The notes: generated by a model from the letters alone, not told the origin. Positions 44,013 to 53,908 are shown, counted from the first letter of the stretch. The stretch is 64,000 nucleotides of DNA from Streptococcus sp. zg-86 (GCF_017639855.1 NZ_CP072115.1:1866501-1930500), one strand, 5' to 3'. Made by a program: numbers and translations.

Positions 44013-44312
44013 ATGATGAATATGCAACAAATGATGAAGCAAGCGCAAAAATTGCAAAAGCAAATGGAGAAGAGCCAAGCTGAACTGGCCGCAACAGAAT
44101 TTACCGGAGTATCAGCACAAGACTTGGTTTCCGTCACCTTTACGGGGGATAAAAAGCTCGTTTCTATCGCATTCAAGCCTGAAGTAGTAGATGCAGAGGA
44201 TGTGGAAACCCTAGAAGAGATGACGATTCAAGCCGTCAATCAAGCCCTTACGAAAATCGATGAAACAACCCAGAAAAAATTAGGGGCATTTGCCGGAAAA
44301 TTACCTTTTTAA
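44013..44312 (+). CDS. YbaB/EbfC family nucleoid-associated protein
   Basis: DNA-binding dimer of 99 residues with the standard layout: a methionine- and glutamine-rich coiled-coil N-terminus (MNMQQMMKQAQKLQKQMEK), a central beta-sheet with VTFTGDKKLVSIAF, and a C-terminal helix ending KLGAFAGKLPF. It is monocistronic here, between the PTS regulator and trxA, rather than next to dnaX/recR as in many bacteria. AAAGGAG precedes the tandem ATGs; the first is taken. Confidence 0.92.
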   Translation: MMNMQQMMKQAQKLQKQMEKSQAELAATEFTGVSAQDLVSVTFTGDKKLVSIAFKPEVVDAEDVETLEEMTIQAVNQALTKIDETTQKKLGAFAGKLPF

Positions 44313-44341
44313 ACCCGGCTACTCTTCACATCATACAAAGT

Positions 44342-44370
44342 AAAAAACCAAGGTTTTCCTTGGTTTTTTG
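44342..44370. terminator. Bidirectional terminator between ebfC and trxA
   Basis: AAAAAACCAAGG-TTTT-CCTTGGTTTTTT, a perfect symmetric hairpin. Confidence 0.93.
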
Positions 44371-44372
44371 AC

Positions 44373-44687
44373 TTATGCAAACTCAGCAATAATTGCTTTA
44401 ATTTGATCTTTGCTGTGTACGCCAGCAACTTGTTTGACAACTTCTCCATCTTTTTTAAAGAGAAGGGTTGGAATGGACATAATCCCAAATTCACGAGCTG
44501 TATTTGGATTTTCATCCACATCCATTTTCAAAATTTTCAATTCATCTTCGTGGATTTCTTCTGCTAATTGCTCCAAAATAGGGGCTTGCATACGGCATGG
44601 ACCACACCAAGTTGCCCAAAAATCAATCAATACAAGACCTTCTTTGGTTTCTTCGACAAAGTTTGCATCAGTAACTGCTTGAACCAT
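44373..44687 (-). CDS. trxA: Thioredoxin
   Basis: Cytosolic disulfide reductase of 104 residues with the classical WCGPC site (Cys28, Cys31) and cis-proline in SIPTLLF. Length and spacing are canonical. It is monocistronic, with AAAGGAG upstream. It is distinct from the CPYC protein at 8218, which lacks the canonical WCGPC. Confidence 0.97.
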   Translation of the reverse strand: MVQAVTDANFVEETKEGLVLIDFWATWCGPCRMQAPILEQLAEEIHEDELKILKMDVDENPNTAREFGIMSIPTLLFKKDGEVVKQVAGVHSKDQIKAIIAEFA

Positions 44688-44753
44688 TATTGTTCTCCTT
44701 TTTTTCTTTGTATTGTTATTCTACACTAAAAGGAAACTTTTTCAAAATATTTG

Positions 44754-45404
44754 CTACGCAAGGCAAATATCTATGACATAGGTGAATTCTTGGTAGCATT
44801 CCTCAATGTCAAACAAGTCCAAATCCGCCTGATTAGCAACTATATAAATCCCCTCTCTGAGGTAGTAAGGCAGTGGCTGTCCAGCCATGTCTATCAAAGA
44901 TAGGCTAGCCTTTTCTACATCAACACCGAAACGGAAAGTAGGCGTATCCTTTGGCTGACCGACGACTAAGTAATCGCTACATACCAACTTGCCACCCCAT
45001 TTTTGATAGAGATGATTAGCCACATCTCCCTCACGTGTGAAAATCGCTAATCGTTCTACCTGATATTCTTGTAATTCCTGTAAAGCCCGGTCATAGAGTG
45101 CTTGAGCTATGCCCTGTCCTTGATAATCGGGGTGAACTGCTAGATTGGTAAAATAGGCCACTTTGTCTGCGGGCGCATACAGATAGGACTGGCTACATTC
45201 TTGATTGTAAATGTCTATATCTAGCAAACCAACAATCTGACCATCTTTTTCTGCTACCCACTCAATGCGGTCATCATAGATATCCCTATTCAAGGTAGGC
45301 TTGGCTGTCTCTCTATCATCAAAAAAAGGAGAAAAGAGATAGCTAAGTGCCTTAGTATAGACCCAGCCTTTTTCATCACTCGACTTGTATTTCCTGATAA
45401 GCAT
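44754..45404 (-). CDS. GNAT family N-acetyltransferase
   Basis: A 216-residue protein with the acetyl-CoA binding motif VHPDYQGQGIAQALYDRAL (near residue 92) in an N-terminal GNAT domain. An additional 60-residue C-terminal part (from about residue 155) is not typical of the minimal fold. The substrate is unknown. It is monocistronic between trxA and mutS2. Confidence 0.85.
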   Translation of the reverse strand: MLIRKYKSSDEKGWVYTKALSYLFSPFFDDRETAKPTLNRDIYDDRIEWVAEKDGQIVGLLDIDIYNQECSQSYLYAPADKVAYFTNLAVHPDYQGQGIAQALYDRALQELQEYQVERLAIFTREGDVANHLYQKWGGKLVCSDYLVVGQPKDTPTFRFGVDVEKASLSLIDMAGQPLPYYLREGIYIVANQADLDLFDIEECYQEFTYVIDICLA

Positions 45405-45477
45405 ATTTCCTACTCCTTGCTTTAAAAGATACCACTATTTTACCCCCCCAAAAAAATCAAGTTTGTCAAGGGATATA

Positions 45478-47811
45478 TTATTTAAAGGTCACAATGGTTG
45501 CACCGCTGCCCCCAGCATTCTGCGGGGCATAGCCAAATTCCTTGACCTGCTTGTTACGGCGAAGATACTTGGTCACTCCCTCACGAATGACACCTGTTCC
45601 GATACCGTGGATAATATCAACCTGCGACAGATTGTTCAGCAAGGCCTGATCAATAAATTCATCCAATTCCTGCATGGCTTCTTCATAGCGTTTGCCACGC
45701 AAGTCGAGGCGGGCCTTAGGCCCTTTTCCAGTTGTGCGTTTGACGACATGGACCTGTTTTTGTTTTGGCTTTTCTTCTTTTTCAGCCTTAACAAGGGTAA
45801 ATTCGTCTGATTTCAACGTCATCTTAATCAAGCCAACTTGGGCTTCCCAACGACCGTCTTTCAACTGCTTGGTCAAGGTACCGCGCTGTCCATAGCTCGT
45901 GACTAAAATATCATCTCCCACGCGCGCAGCCTTTTCTTTTTTGGCCTTTTTTAAGACCTTATTTTTCGATAAATCTACGACTTCTGGTGCTAATGTTTTC
46001 AGCTTGCTTTTGGCTTCAATGATCTGGTGTGGCTTCAAGCTAGCCTGGCTGTGAAGATTTTTCAGAATCTCATCACTTTCAGCCAAAGCCATGGTCACAA
46101 TCTCTTGTGCTTCTAAACGTGCCTTATTTAACTCTGTTTCTTTTTCTCGTGAAAATTCGTGATAGAGTTTCTTCAAGGCGCGATTCATCTTGAGATTTTC
46201 CTGCTCGACTTCACGAATGGTATCTAAACGCTTACGACTTTCTACTGTTTGCGCTTCTAGCTTTTCAATAATGTGATTCACATCACTATCGGTGCTGGTC
46301 ATGTTTTCCGCATCCCTGATAATAGCTGTTGATAAGCCGAGACGCTTTGCAATCTCAAAGGCATTAGAGCGACCTGGAACTCCCTGCATGAACCGATAGG
46401 TCGGGCGCAGGCTCTGGCTATCAAATTCCATGCTGGCATTTTCCACACCAATTGTCTCAATCCCGTAGGCTTTTAACTCAGGATAATGGGTTGTTGCCAT
46501 TGTTTTAATGCCACGTAAGCGCAAATCTTCTAAAATGGCCATGGCAAGCGACGCTCCCTCCTGTGGGTCCGTTCCTGCTCCCAATTCGTCAAATAAGATA
46601 AGAGAATCTTGGTCAGCCCGTGCTAAAATATCAACCGTATGGGTCATATGACTGGAGAAGGTTGATAAACTTTGCTCAATCGATTGCTCATCACCAATAT
46701 CTGCAAACATTTCATGAAACAGACCAACTCGACTGCCCTTATCTGCTAGGATTGGCAAGCCAGACTGGGCCATGAGATGAGTTAGACCTAGCGTTTTCAA
46801 CATAATCGTTTTCCCGCCTGTGTTGGGACCAGTAATGACAATCGCTGTCAAACCCTCTTTGAAATACAGGTCATTGGGAACAGGATGAACTAGAAGTGGA
46901 TGACGAACATTTAATAGGGCAATATCTTTCGACAAGGACAGACTGGGAATACTCGCCTGATACGTTCTAGCAAACACATGCTTGGCACGGATTAGATCAA
47001 GGTGTCCAATGACCCAAGCATTATTGCGAATAATGTGGCTATTTGGCCGAAGGATAGCAGATAATTCTTGCAAAATACGACTGATTTCATGGCGTTCTTC
47101 TGCCTTGGCATGGGTCATTTCCTCATTCAAGGACACGACCGCACGAGGTTCAATATAAACGGTCGATCCAGAAGCAGAAATATCATGCACCACACCTGAA
47201 ATACGATTGCGGTAGGTATTTTTGACTGGTAGGACATTGCGCCCATTCCGACTAGCTAGAACGGTATCTGTCAGCATATCGCTCTTGGTTTTCAGCATAT
47301 CCTGTAAAATCTGTCTAATTTGATCTTCTGATTCCCGAATATTCCTGCGAATCTTGGCTAATTTCTCACTAGCAAAATCCTCTACAAAACCCGCATTGTT
47401 AATAGCTTGTAAACTGCCTTGGATATGGGGAAATAGCTCAATTTTTTCAAACAAGGACGGCAATTGACTCAAATAGACATTTTCCAATTGCTGGTAAAAA
47501 TCTGCTAATTCTTTTGAGACTTCTAACACCTTTTTTACGGCTAAGATTTCAGGAATATTGAGATCTGCCTCCAAGTCCAGCCGCTTCATGGCCGGTGCAA
47601 TATCAACTATTGCTCCCATGCTAAAATGCGGATGCTCAACAAAGAGTTGAGCCATATCTGCCATTTCATCAAAGGCTTGCTGAATCCGTGCTGCATCCGT
47701 CATAGGCGCAAGCTCCCGTAATTCAAAGGCTCCCTGTTCTGTTACAATAAAGGGTTCCAACAAGGCCTTGACCTTGTGAAACTCCAAGGTTTCCATAATT
47801 TTCTGGTTCAT
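45478..47811 (-). CDS. mutS2: Endonuclease MutS2
   Basis: A 777-residue MutS-family ATPase that acts on branched DNA and, in Bacillus, on collided ribosomes. Its order is core and lever helices, the ATPase with Walker A GPNTGGKTI (near residue 332) and LFDELGAGTDP, a long coiled coil, and a C-terminal Smr domain (DLRGKRYEEA, HGIGTGVIREGV) that gives nuclease activity. The start at 47811 has GGAG 7 nt upstream. It belongs to the ancestral zapA-cvpA-mutS2 string, but a modular repeat of about 155 bp now lies between cvpA and mutS2. Confidence 0.94.
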   Translation of the reverse strand: MNQKIMETLEFHKVKALLEPFIVTEQGAFELRELAPMTDAARIQQAFDEMADMAQLFVEHPHFSMGAIVDIAPAMKRLDLEADLNIPEILAVKKVLEVSKELADFYQQLENVYLSQLPSLFEKIELFPHIQGSLQAINNAGFVEDFASEKLAKIRRNIRESEDQIRQILQDMLKTKSDMLTDTVLASRNGRNVLPVKNTYRNRISGVVHDISASGSTVYIEPRAVVSLNEEMTHAKAEERHEISRILQELSAILRPNSHIIRNNAWVIGHLDLIRAKHVFARTYQASIPSLSLSKDIALLNVRHPLLVHPVPNDLYFKEGLTAIVITGPNTGGKTIMLKTLGLTHLMAQSGLPILADKGSRVGLFHEMFADIGDEQSIEQSLSTFSSHMTHTVDILARADQDSLILFDELGAGTDPQEGASLAMAILEDLRLRGIKTMATTHYPELKAYGIETIGVENASMEFDSQSLRPTYRFMQGVPGRSNAFEIAKRLGLSTAIIRDAENMTSTDSDVNHIIEKLEAQTVESRKRLDTIREVEQENLKMNRALKKLYHEFSREKETELNKARLEAQEIVTMALAESDEILKNLHSQASLKPHQIIEAKSKLKTLAPEVVDLSKNKVLKKAKKEKAARVGDDILVTSYGQRGTLTKQLKDGRWEAQVGLIKMTLKSDEFTLVKAEKEEKPKQKQVHVVKRTTGKGPKARLDLRGKRYEEAMQELDEFIDQALLNNLSQVDIIHGIGTGVIREGVTKYLRRNKQVKEFGYAPQNAGGSGATIVTFK

Positions 47812-47856
47812 TTTCTTTCTCCGAGGTTCGTCCTCTTTCATTCTACATTCCTAATA

Positions 47857-48011
47857 CTATAATAAAGGTTAGGACATCGTTCAGTCGCTTTGCTTCAATA
47901 GTCCAGTGGACTGTTGAAGGTTGGAAATAGGGATTATGGAGTAATCCTCCATTAACGCCAGTTCTATCTGCAACTTCTTGCCTTGTCCTATTCCTTTCTT
48001 AATCCACTATA
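47857..48011 (-). repeat. TATAGTG-ended modular repeat between cvpA and mutS2
   Basis: About 155 bp, reversed, ending TTAATCCACTATA on the right. Only the core of the hairpin module is kept (CAATAGTCCAGTGGACTGTTG). Confidence 0.75.
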
Positions 48012-48128
48012 AAAGCTTTCCCTTTACATCTTCATGGTAAGAGCCTATTTGAATGGTGGCATACACCTTCCGATTTTAAGTAAAAACAGAGGGACTGGGC
48101 AACACGTGCTCAACCCCTTTTCAATTCA

Positions 48129-48199
48129 TACTCGTCACCAATCAAATTCTGACACCGTTCACTCAAGAGTGGGAGTCGAACCTTGATTTTCCTAGAGTC
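48129..48199. repeat. Short stand-alone TACTC...GAGT(A) element
   Basis: It begins TACTCGTCACCAATCAAATTC and ends GATTTTCCTAGAGTC, the inverted ends of the nested element in other repeats, with a short unrelated interior. In the minus strand it mimics a tRNA T-loop (GGTTCGACTCCC), which is coincidental. The rest of 47812-48224 holds the repeat above and no gene. Confidence 0.6.
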
Positions 48200-48224
48200 G
48201 CAATCCACTCAACCAACTACTTGC

Positions 48225-48773
48225 TTACTGTCCAATCGAAGCAAGTAATAACTTTTTAAATAAACTACTTGTAATCGGAGTGTATTGGATAAGTGTATTG
48301 GCCAGCCAGCTTTTATGAAGCGTATCTTGCACTACTGTTAGTGGAATAGCCCCTGCAATTGTCAAAACAATCTGTAAAGACACAATAGCCACAAGTACAG
48401 CCAAGGCACCGCTGATGAGATTGGTCACTCTCGTATCTGGATCAGCAAAGCGTAGGAGGTGTACCAGTAGCCCCAACAGGCGTAACAAGGTATAGACGAC
48501 TCCATAAACGACCAAGAATGCCAAACCGGCGTAAAATATCTTATCCAGACTAAACAAGTATTGCGGTTCAAAATAATAGGTGCTCGCTCCCTGCGCAGCA
48601 TTTGTAAAGGGGACCCATAAGTAGAGAAGAGCAATCAATCGCTTATAGTAACCAGCTGCGACAATGAGGGAAAAAATACTAGCAAAGGTATAATAACTTT
48701 GTAGTACAATCCCCCGACTGTAGCCAATATAAAAACTCCAAACCAAAAGAATCAACAAGACTAGGGTTATCAT
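48225..48773 (-). CDS. CvpA family membrane protein
   Basis: A 182-residue integral membrane protein with four predicted spans and the CvpA profile (YIGYSRGIVLQSYYTFASIFSLIVA at the start). Its role is not settled; relatives are linked to colicin V export and envelope homeostasis. It overlaps the zapA-like gene by 4 nt and is therefore coupled to it, preserving the zapA-cvpA order of Firmicutes. Confidence 0.87.
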   Translation of the reverse strand: MITLVLLILLVWSFYIGYSRGIVLQSYYTFASIFSLIVAAGYYKRLIALLYLWVPFTNAAQGASTYYFEPQYLFSLDKIFYAGLAFLVVYGVVYTLLRLLGLLVHLLRFADPDTRVTNLISGALAVLVAIVSLQIVLTIAGAIPLTVVQDTLHKSWLANTLIQYTPITSSLFKKLLLASIGQ

Positions 48774-49081
48774 GATGGATCCTCGAGTTCATCTAAGTCT
48801 AGGAGAGTCACATTTTTCTTGAGCACTTTTTCTTTGACACTAGCTAATTCTACCTCTACCTTTTCATGCTCTAGCTCTCGTTTCAACTGAACAGACAAGG
48901 CATTGATTGCAAGCAATAGGGCCAAGGTTTCAGAATCTGCTGTCGGCATTTTTTCCTTGATGGCTTGATATTTTTCCTGTAGGATGCGCTCAATCTCCTC
49001 CATAAAGAGATTATCATGCTCTGTCGTGAGCGTTAACTGTTTTTCTCCAAATGTAAATTTGTATCGATTTAAGTTTGCCAT
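48770..49081 (-). CDS. zapA: Cell division protein ZapA-like
   Basis: A 103-residue protein of the ZapA type: an N-terminal beta region (NRYKFTFGEKQLTLTTEHDNLFMEEIERIL) followed by a long coiled coil that would mediate tetramerisation and FtsZ bundling. Assignment rests on both sequence pattern and the conserved zapA-cvpA-mutS2 neighbourhood. GAGG precedes the ATG and TATAAT lies about 20 bp upstream. Confidence 0.78.
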   Translation of the reverse strand: MANLNRYKFTFGEKQLTLTTEHDNLFMEEIERILQEKYQAIKEKMPTADSETLALLLAINALSVQLKRELEHEKVEVELASVKEKVLKKNVTLLDLDELEDPS

Positions 49082-49149
49082 AAAATTACCTCAACTCATA
49101 TTATATCGTAAAATCAGCCATTTGGCTAATCTCCCTACCACTCAAAGGC

Positions 49150-49863
49150 TCAAAGTGCATTCTTTCTCCGAGCAAAATCCACAAAACGAAACTTATCAAT
49201 CTTATGCTTGCTTTCTGTGTATTGAAATTGCTGAGTATTTCCTAAAAAAACGCGGGATCGAATCTGAACCAGATAATCATCCTTACTGTTCATCAATTCC
49301 CTTTCTTCTCGATTGGTCGGCTCAACCGTAATCTCCTTTTGCGCGTAGGCAATATCCAGTCCCAACTCCCCTTCAAGATAGGCATAGATTGAGACTTGGG
49401 CGATTTCCTTGGTCAAATGGGGAACAAATTCCTTGGAAAGATAATCCGTATCAAGAACCGATACCTTACCGTCAATCGATCTTGTACGGACAATTTTCCA
49501 TACTTGTTGATAGGGTTCAAAACCTGTTAACTGCGCTAGACTACTCGTGACAGTCACCAACTCTAAACTCACCACTTTTGTCTGGTTCTCCATACGAAGT
49601 GACTGGGCCAATTCCTGATAGGAGGTAAGGCCTGATACTGGAAAATCAAGCAATTCTTGTTTTAAGACCAGCGATCCCTTCCCCTGTACCTTTTGAATCA
49701 ATCCACGCTCCGTTAGCATCGCTAAGGCCTTTCGAATCGTATCGCGACTCACCTGATACTGAGCTTGTAACTCTTTTTCAGTGGGTAAGACATGCTCTGC
49801 AGGGTAGATGTGCTCTGTTATTTTTTCCTTAATATCATTGAAAATTTCTTGGTATTTTTTCAT
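49150..49863 (-). CDS. treR: Trehalose operon repressor TreR (GntR family)
   Basis: A 237-residue GntR/HutC-type repressor. It has the N-terminal winged helix (HVLPTEKELQAQYQVSRDTIRKAL, residues 25-48) and a C-terminal UTRA effector domain that in TreR binds trehalose 6-phosphate. The ATG at 49863 (MKKYQEIFNDIKEK) is used; the longer frame is unsupported. It is divergent from treP-treC. A perfect palindrome downstream of the treP promoter, and a half-site in its own promoter, are its expected operators. Confidence 0.92.
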   Translation of the reverse strand: MKKYQEIFNDIKEKITEHIYPAEHVLPTEKELQAQYQVSRDTIRKALAMLTERGLIQKVQGKGSLVLKQELLDFPVSGLTSYQELAQSLRMENQTKVVSLELVTVTSSLAQLTGFEPYQQVWKIVRTRSIDGKVSVLDTDYLSKEFVPHLTKEIAQVSIYAYLEGELGLDIAYAQKEITVEPTNREERELMNSKDDYLVQIRSRVFLGNTQQFQYTESKHKIDKFRFVDFARRKNAL

Positions 49864-49941
49864 CTTTCTTTCCATTGGTCTGCTTTTTATCATACAACTG
49901 AACCTATTATAACAAATTTTAGATTTTTTTGACAAAAATGC

Positions 49942-50004
49942 TTGCATTCTATTTTGAAATCGGATACAATAGGCTTGTTCTTAAAATTTGTCCGTACAAA
50001 TTTT
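49942..50004 (+). promoter_or_regulatory. treP promoter with TreR operator
   Basis: TTGCAT (49942-49947), 17-bp spacer, TACAAT (49965-49970). The palindrome AAAATTTGT-CCGT-ACAAATTTT (49983-50004) sits just after the transcription start. The half-site ACAAATTTTA recurs at 49912-49921, overlapping the treR -10. Confidence 0.8.
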
Positions 50005-50053
50005 TGAAATAGAAAGGAGACATAGTTCAACTATCGTCTAAAGGAAATAATCA

Positions 50054-52036
50054 ATGGGAAAATTTGAACAAGATGCCAAGACGCTACTTCAAGCAGTCGG
50101 TGGCAAGGAAAATGTCACAGCTGTAACGCACTGTGCCACACGTATGCGGTTTGTTTTGGGAGATCCGAAAAAAGCAGATGTTAAAACAATCGAAAACATT
50201 CCTGCCGTAAAAGGGACTTTCACAAATGCTGGGCAATTCCAAGTCATTATCGGAAACGATGTCCCTATCTTTTATAATGACTTCACAGCTGTTTCAGGTA
50301 TCGAAGGCGTTTCAAAAGAAGCTGCTAAATCTGCCGCAAAAAGCAATCAAAATGCCATTCAACGTGTCATGACCATGCTAGCAGAAATCTTCACACCAAT
50401 CATTCCAGCTCTAGTCGTTGGGGGATTGATTCTCGGCTTCCGTAATGTCTTAGAATCTGTGGGGATGCCATGGTTGGGACAACAAATAGCAGATGGTGCC
50501 AAAGTTTTTGATGCAGATGGCAATCCTGTCTGGAACACTATTACCATGGTTTCACCATTCTGGAATGGAGTCAACCATTTCCTCTGGTTGCCAGGTGAGG
50601 CAATTTTCCACTTCTTACCAGTTGGAATCACTTGGTCTGTCACCCGTAAAATGGGAACCACTCAGATTCTTGGTATCGTTTTGGGTATCTGTTTGGTGTC
50701 TCCACAATTACTCAATGCCTATGCTGTACCGGGTACATCCGCAGCAGAAATCGCTGAAAACTGGTCTTGGAACTTCGGCTTTGCAACAATTGCTCGTATT
50801 GGTTACCAAGCACAAGTTATCCCAGCTCTTCTTGCCGGCTTGTCACTTGCCTACCTTGAAAAATTCTGGCGCAAGGTCACTCCAGAAGTGGTCTCTATGA
50901 TTTTAGTGCCATTCCTTTCACTCGTTCCAGCCATCATCCTTGCACATACAGTACTTGGTCCTATCGGTTGGGCAATCGGTAAAGGCTTATCAGCTGTCGT
51001 ATTTGCTGGTTTAACAGGTCCACTGAAATGGCTCTTTGGTCTTATCTTTGGTGCCCTTTATGCTCCATTTGTTATCACAGGTCTTCACCACATGACCAAT
51101 GCCATTGATACTCAGCTAATGGCCGATACTGCTACTCACACAACTGGTCTGTGGCCAATGATTGCTCTATCAAATATCGCACAGGGTTCTGCTGTATTTG
51201 CCTACTTCTTTATGAAACGCCATGATGAGCGTGAAGCACAAGTTGCACTTCCTGCTACTATTTCTGCCTACCTCGGTGTAACAGAACCTGCCCTCTTTGG
51301 GGTGAATGTGAAATACATCTATCCATTTGTCGCAGGAATGATTGGCTCATCTCTTGCAGGCTTGGTCTGTGTCATGTTAAATGTCCAAGCCAATGCGATT
51401 GGTGTCGGTGGCTTACCAGCTATTCTTTCCATTAACTCAAAATACTTCGGCTCCTTCTTGTTGACCATGGCCATTGCAATTGTCGTTCCATTCATTCTGA
51501 CCTTCTTCTTTGCCAAAACAGGGTTGTTTGCGAAAAAAGAAGAGGTTGTGGAAGAAGTTATTGCTCCAGTAACCGAAACAACGACTCCTACTAACATCAT
51601 CAGCCCATTAACTGGTCAAGCAAAAGATTTAGCAACTGCAACAGACCAAGTTTTTGCTTCTGGCGTTATGGGACAAGGAATCTTGATTGAACCAAGTGAG
51701 GGCGAATTGATTGCCCCGATTGACGGTGTCGTATCTGTTCTCTTTCCAACCAAACATGCTGTCGGTATCACAGGATCAAATGGTGTTGAAATGTTGATGC
51801 ACATTGGTATGGATACGGTCACTCTCGAAGGAAAAGGCTTTGAAGCTCATGTTCAACAAGGAGATCATATCAAGGCAGGTGACAAGTTGATTAGCTTTGA
51901 CATTAACCTTATCAAGGAAGCTGGTCTTGTTGTAGAAACACCTGTTATCATTACGAACCATACTGATTTCCCAGCAGAAATCCTCGGAGACTTACCACGC
52001 CAAGTAGAGCGCGGACAAGCAATCCTCAAAGCCTAA
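50054..52036 (+). CDS. treP: PTS system trehalose-specific IIBCA component
   Basis: Imports trehalose as trehalose 6-phosphate. The 660-residue protein has a IIB domain with Cys27 (HCATRMRF), a IIC membrane domain from about residue 105 to 480, a linker rich in Glu/Thr/Pro and a C-terminal IIA domain with phospho-His583 (MHIGMDTV). The fused IIA makes the system self-sufficient. It is induced with treC through TreR. Its stop codon TAA directly abuts a short TACTC element and is duplicated on the element's other side. Confidence 0.93.
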   Translation: MGKFEQDAKTLLQAVGGKENVTAVTHCATRMRFVLGDPKKADVKTIENIPAVKGTFTNAGQFQVIIGNDVPIFYNDFTAVSGIEGVSKEAAKSAAKSNQNAIQRVMTMLAEIFTPIIPALVVGGLILGFRNVLESVGMPWLGQQIADGAKVFDADGNPVWNTITMVSPFWNGVNHFLWLPGEAIFHFLPVGITWSVTRKMGTTQILGIVLGICLVSPQLLNAYAVPGTSAAEIAENWSWNFGFATIARIGYQAQVIPALLAGLSLAYLEKFWRKVTPEVVSMILVPFLSLVPAIILAHTVLGPIGWAIGKGLSAVVFAGLTGPLKWLFGLIFGALYAPFVITGLHHMTNAIDTQLMADTATHTTGLWPMIALSNIAQGSAVFAYFFMKRHDEREAQVALPATISAYLGVTEPALFGVNVKYIYPFVAGMIGSSLAGLVCVMLNVQANAIGVGGLPAILSINSKYFGSFLLTMAIAIVVPFILTFFFAKTGLFAKKEEVVEEVIAPVTETTTPTNIISPLTGQAKDLATATDQVFASGVMGQGILIEPSEGELIAPIDGVVSVLFPTKHAVGITGSNGVEMLMHIGMDTVTLEGKGFEAHVQQGDHIKAGDKLISFDINLIKEAGLVVETPVIITNHTDFPAEILGDLPRQVERGQAILKA

Positions 52037-52130
52037 TACTCGTCAAACATCAAACTCTGACGTTGCTAAAATGAACTTCCGTTCTACCTGCGGTTTCGTT
52101 ACCTCGTCAGAATTCGGTTTTTAGAGAGTA
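52037..52130 (+). repeat. Stand-alone TACTC...GAGTA element abutting the treP stop
   Basis: 94 bp, TACTCGTCAAACATCAAAC to GGTTTTTAGAGAGTA, inverted ends as in the nested elements. It is flanked by TAA on both sides, the left one being the treP stop codon. It may also fold as a hairpin in the treP-treC intergenic mRNA. Confidence 0.75.
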
Positions 52131-52231
52131 TAAATGAACAACGGAAGCTGAGCTCTCTTTCACCACCATTCTGACATGGGTTGGAAGGAACTCAGCTTCT
52201 GCCTTTACATTCAATAGAACAGGAGAATTAC

Positions 52232-53857
52232 ATGGCAATCGATAAACGCAAGGTCGTCTATCAAATTTATCCCAAATCGTTCAAGGATACAACTGGAAAT
52301 GGTGTTGGGGATCTACAGGGGATTATCCAACAATTGCCTTATCTGAAAGAACTCGGAATCGATATGATTTGGCTCAATCCCTTCTACCCTAGCCCCCAAC
52401 GAGATAACGGCTATGACATTTCAGACTATACTGCGGTTAATCCTGATTTTGGAACAATGGCAGATTTTGAGGAAATGATTGCAACTGGCCAAGAATTGGG
52501 GATTGATTTCATGTTGGACATGGTCCTTAACCACTGCTCAACTGACCACGAATGGTTCCAAAAAGCTCTTGCTGGTGACCAATATTACCAAGATTTCTTC
52601 ATCTTACGCGATAAACCAACTGACTGGGTGTCAAAATTTGGTGGCAATGCATGGGCACCTTTTGGCGATACTGGCAAATACTACCTCCACCTCTTTGATG
52701 TGACACAGGCTGATCTCAATTGGCGTAATCCTGCTGTTCGCAAGGAATTGTTTAAAATCGTGAATTTCTGGAAAGACAAAGGGGTCAAGGGCTTCCGCTT
52801 TGATGTCATTAACCTGATTGGGAAAGAGGAAGTCCTAGAAGATTGTCCAATTAATGACGGCAAACCTGCCTATACCGACCGTCCAATCACACACGACTAC
52901 CTCCAAATGATGAACCATGCAACTTTCGGAGCAGAAGAGGGCTTTATGACAGTTGGAGAAATGTCTTCAACGACCATTGAAAACTGCATTCTCTATACAG
53001 CCCCTGATCGTGAAGAATTAGCCATGGCCTTTAATTTCCACCATCTCAAGGTCGACTACAAGGACGGACAAAAATGGTCCATTATGGATTTTGATTTTGA
53101 GGAATTAAAAAGCCTTTTCCACACTTGGGGAGAAGGCATGAGTGAAGGAAACGGTTGGAATGCACTTTTTTACAACAACCATGACCAACCACGAGCCCTC
53201 AATCGCTTTGTTGATGTGAAGAATTTCCGTAATGAGGGAGCAACTATGCTAGCTGCCTCTATCCACCTCTCACGTGGGACGCCTTATATCTACATGGGTG
53301 AAGAAATTGGTATGATAGACCCTGACTATGATTCTATGGACGATTATGTCGATGTAGAAAGTCTCAATGCCTATCAAATCATGCTGGACGAGGGCAAAAC
53401 ACCAGAGGAGGCCTTTGCAATTATCCAAGCAAAATCCCGAGACAATTCTCGTACACCAATGCAATGGGATGCTAGCAAAAATGCCGGTTTTACGACAGGT
53501 ACCCCTTGGCTCAAAGCTGGAAAATCCTACCCAGAAATCAATGTTGAAACTGAAAAAGAAGGCCCAATCTTTACCTTCTATCAAGAGCTGATTCGCCTGC
53601 GCAAAGAAATGCCGATCATTGCTGAAGGTGACTACACCGCAGCTTACACGGACAGCGACAGCGTCTATGCCTTTGAACGGCACTTAGGGGAACAAAAACT
53701 CCTCGTCCTCAACAACTTCTTTGCCAAAGAAGTCGAATTAACTATCCCAGCGGAGTACGTTGACGGTCAAGTCCTCATCAGCAACTACGCAGATACAAGG
53801 ATTGCAAATACCATCACGTTAAAACCCTATCAGACCCTCGCAATCTTAAAAGATTAA
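52232..53857 (+). CDS. treC: Trehalose-6-phosphate hydrolase (alpha,alpha-phosphotrehalase)
   Basis: Glycoside hydrolase family 13 enzyme of 541 residues that splits trehalose 6-phosphate into glucose and glucose 6-phosphate. The catalytic set is visible: GFRFDVIN nucleophile (near residue 197), VGEMS acid/base (near 250) and NNHDQPR (near 326). The ATG at 52232 follows AGGAGAATTAC; the longer frame is unsupported. It is cotranscribed with treP across a hairpin-bearing gap. Confidence 0.94.
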   Translation: MAIDKRKVVYQIYPKSFKDTTGNGVGDLQGIIQQLPYLKELGIDMIWLNPFYPSPQRDNGYDISDYTAVNPDFGTMADFEEMIATGQELGIDFMLDMVLNHCSTDHEWFQKALAGDQYYQDFFILRDKPTDWVSKFGGNAWAPFGDTGKYYLHLFDVTQADLNWRNPAVRKELFKIVNFWKDKGVKGFRFDVINLIGKEEVLEDCPINDGKPAYTDRPITHDYLQMMNHATFGAEEGFMTVGEMSSTTIENCILYTAPDREELAMAFNFHHLKVDYKDGQKWSIMDFDFEELKSLFHTWGEGMSEGNGWNALFYNNHDQPRALNRFVDVKNFRNEGATMLAASIHLSRGTPYIYMGEEIGMIDPDYDSMDDYVDVESLNAYQIMLDEGKTPEEAFAIIQAKSRDNSRTPMQWDASKNAGFTTGTPWLKAGKSYPEINVETEKEGPIFTFYQELIRLRKEMPIIAEGDYTAAYTDSDSVYAFERHLGEQKLLVLNNFFAKEVELTIPAEYVDGQVLISNYADTRIANTITLKPYQTLAILKD

Positions 53858-53872
53858 AAAATGAATAAAAAA

Positions 53873-53908
53873 ACTGGATTCTGCTCAACCTGCACATCCA
53901 GTTTTTTG
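53873..53908 (+). terminator. treC terminator
   Basis: AAAACTGGAT ... ATCCAGTTTTTT. Confidence 0.9.

Noticed and set aside
48150..48225. tRNA-like minus-strand sequence (GGTTCGACTCCCAC with a D-arm-like GGTTGAGTGG)
   Set aside because: No acceptor stem or proper anticodon stem forms. The segment coincides with the ends of a short TACTC...GAGT element, so the likeness to a T-loop is chance.
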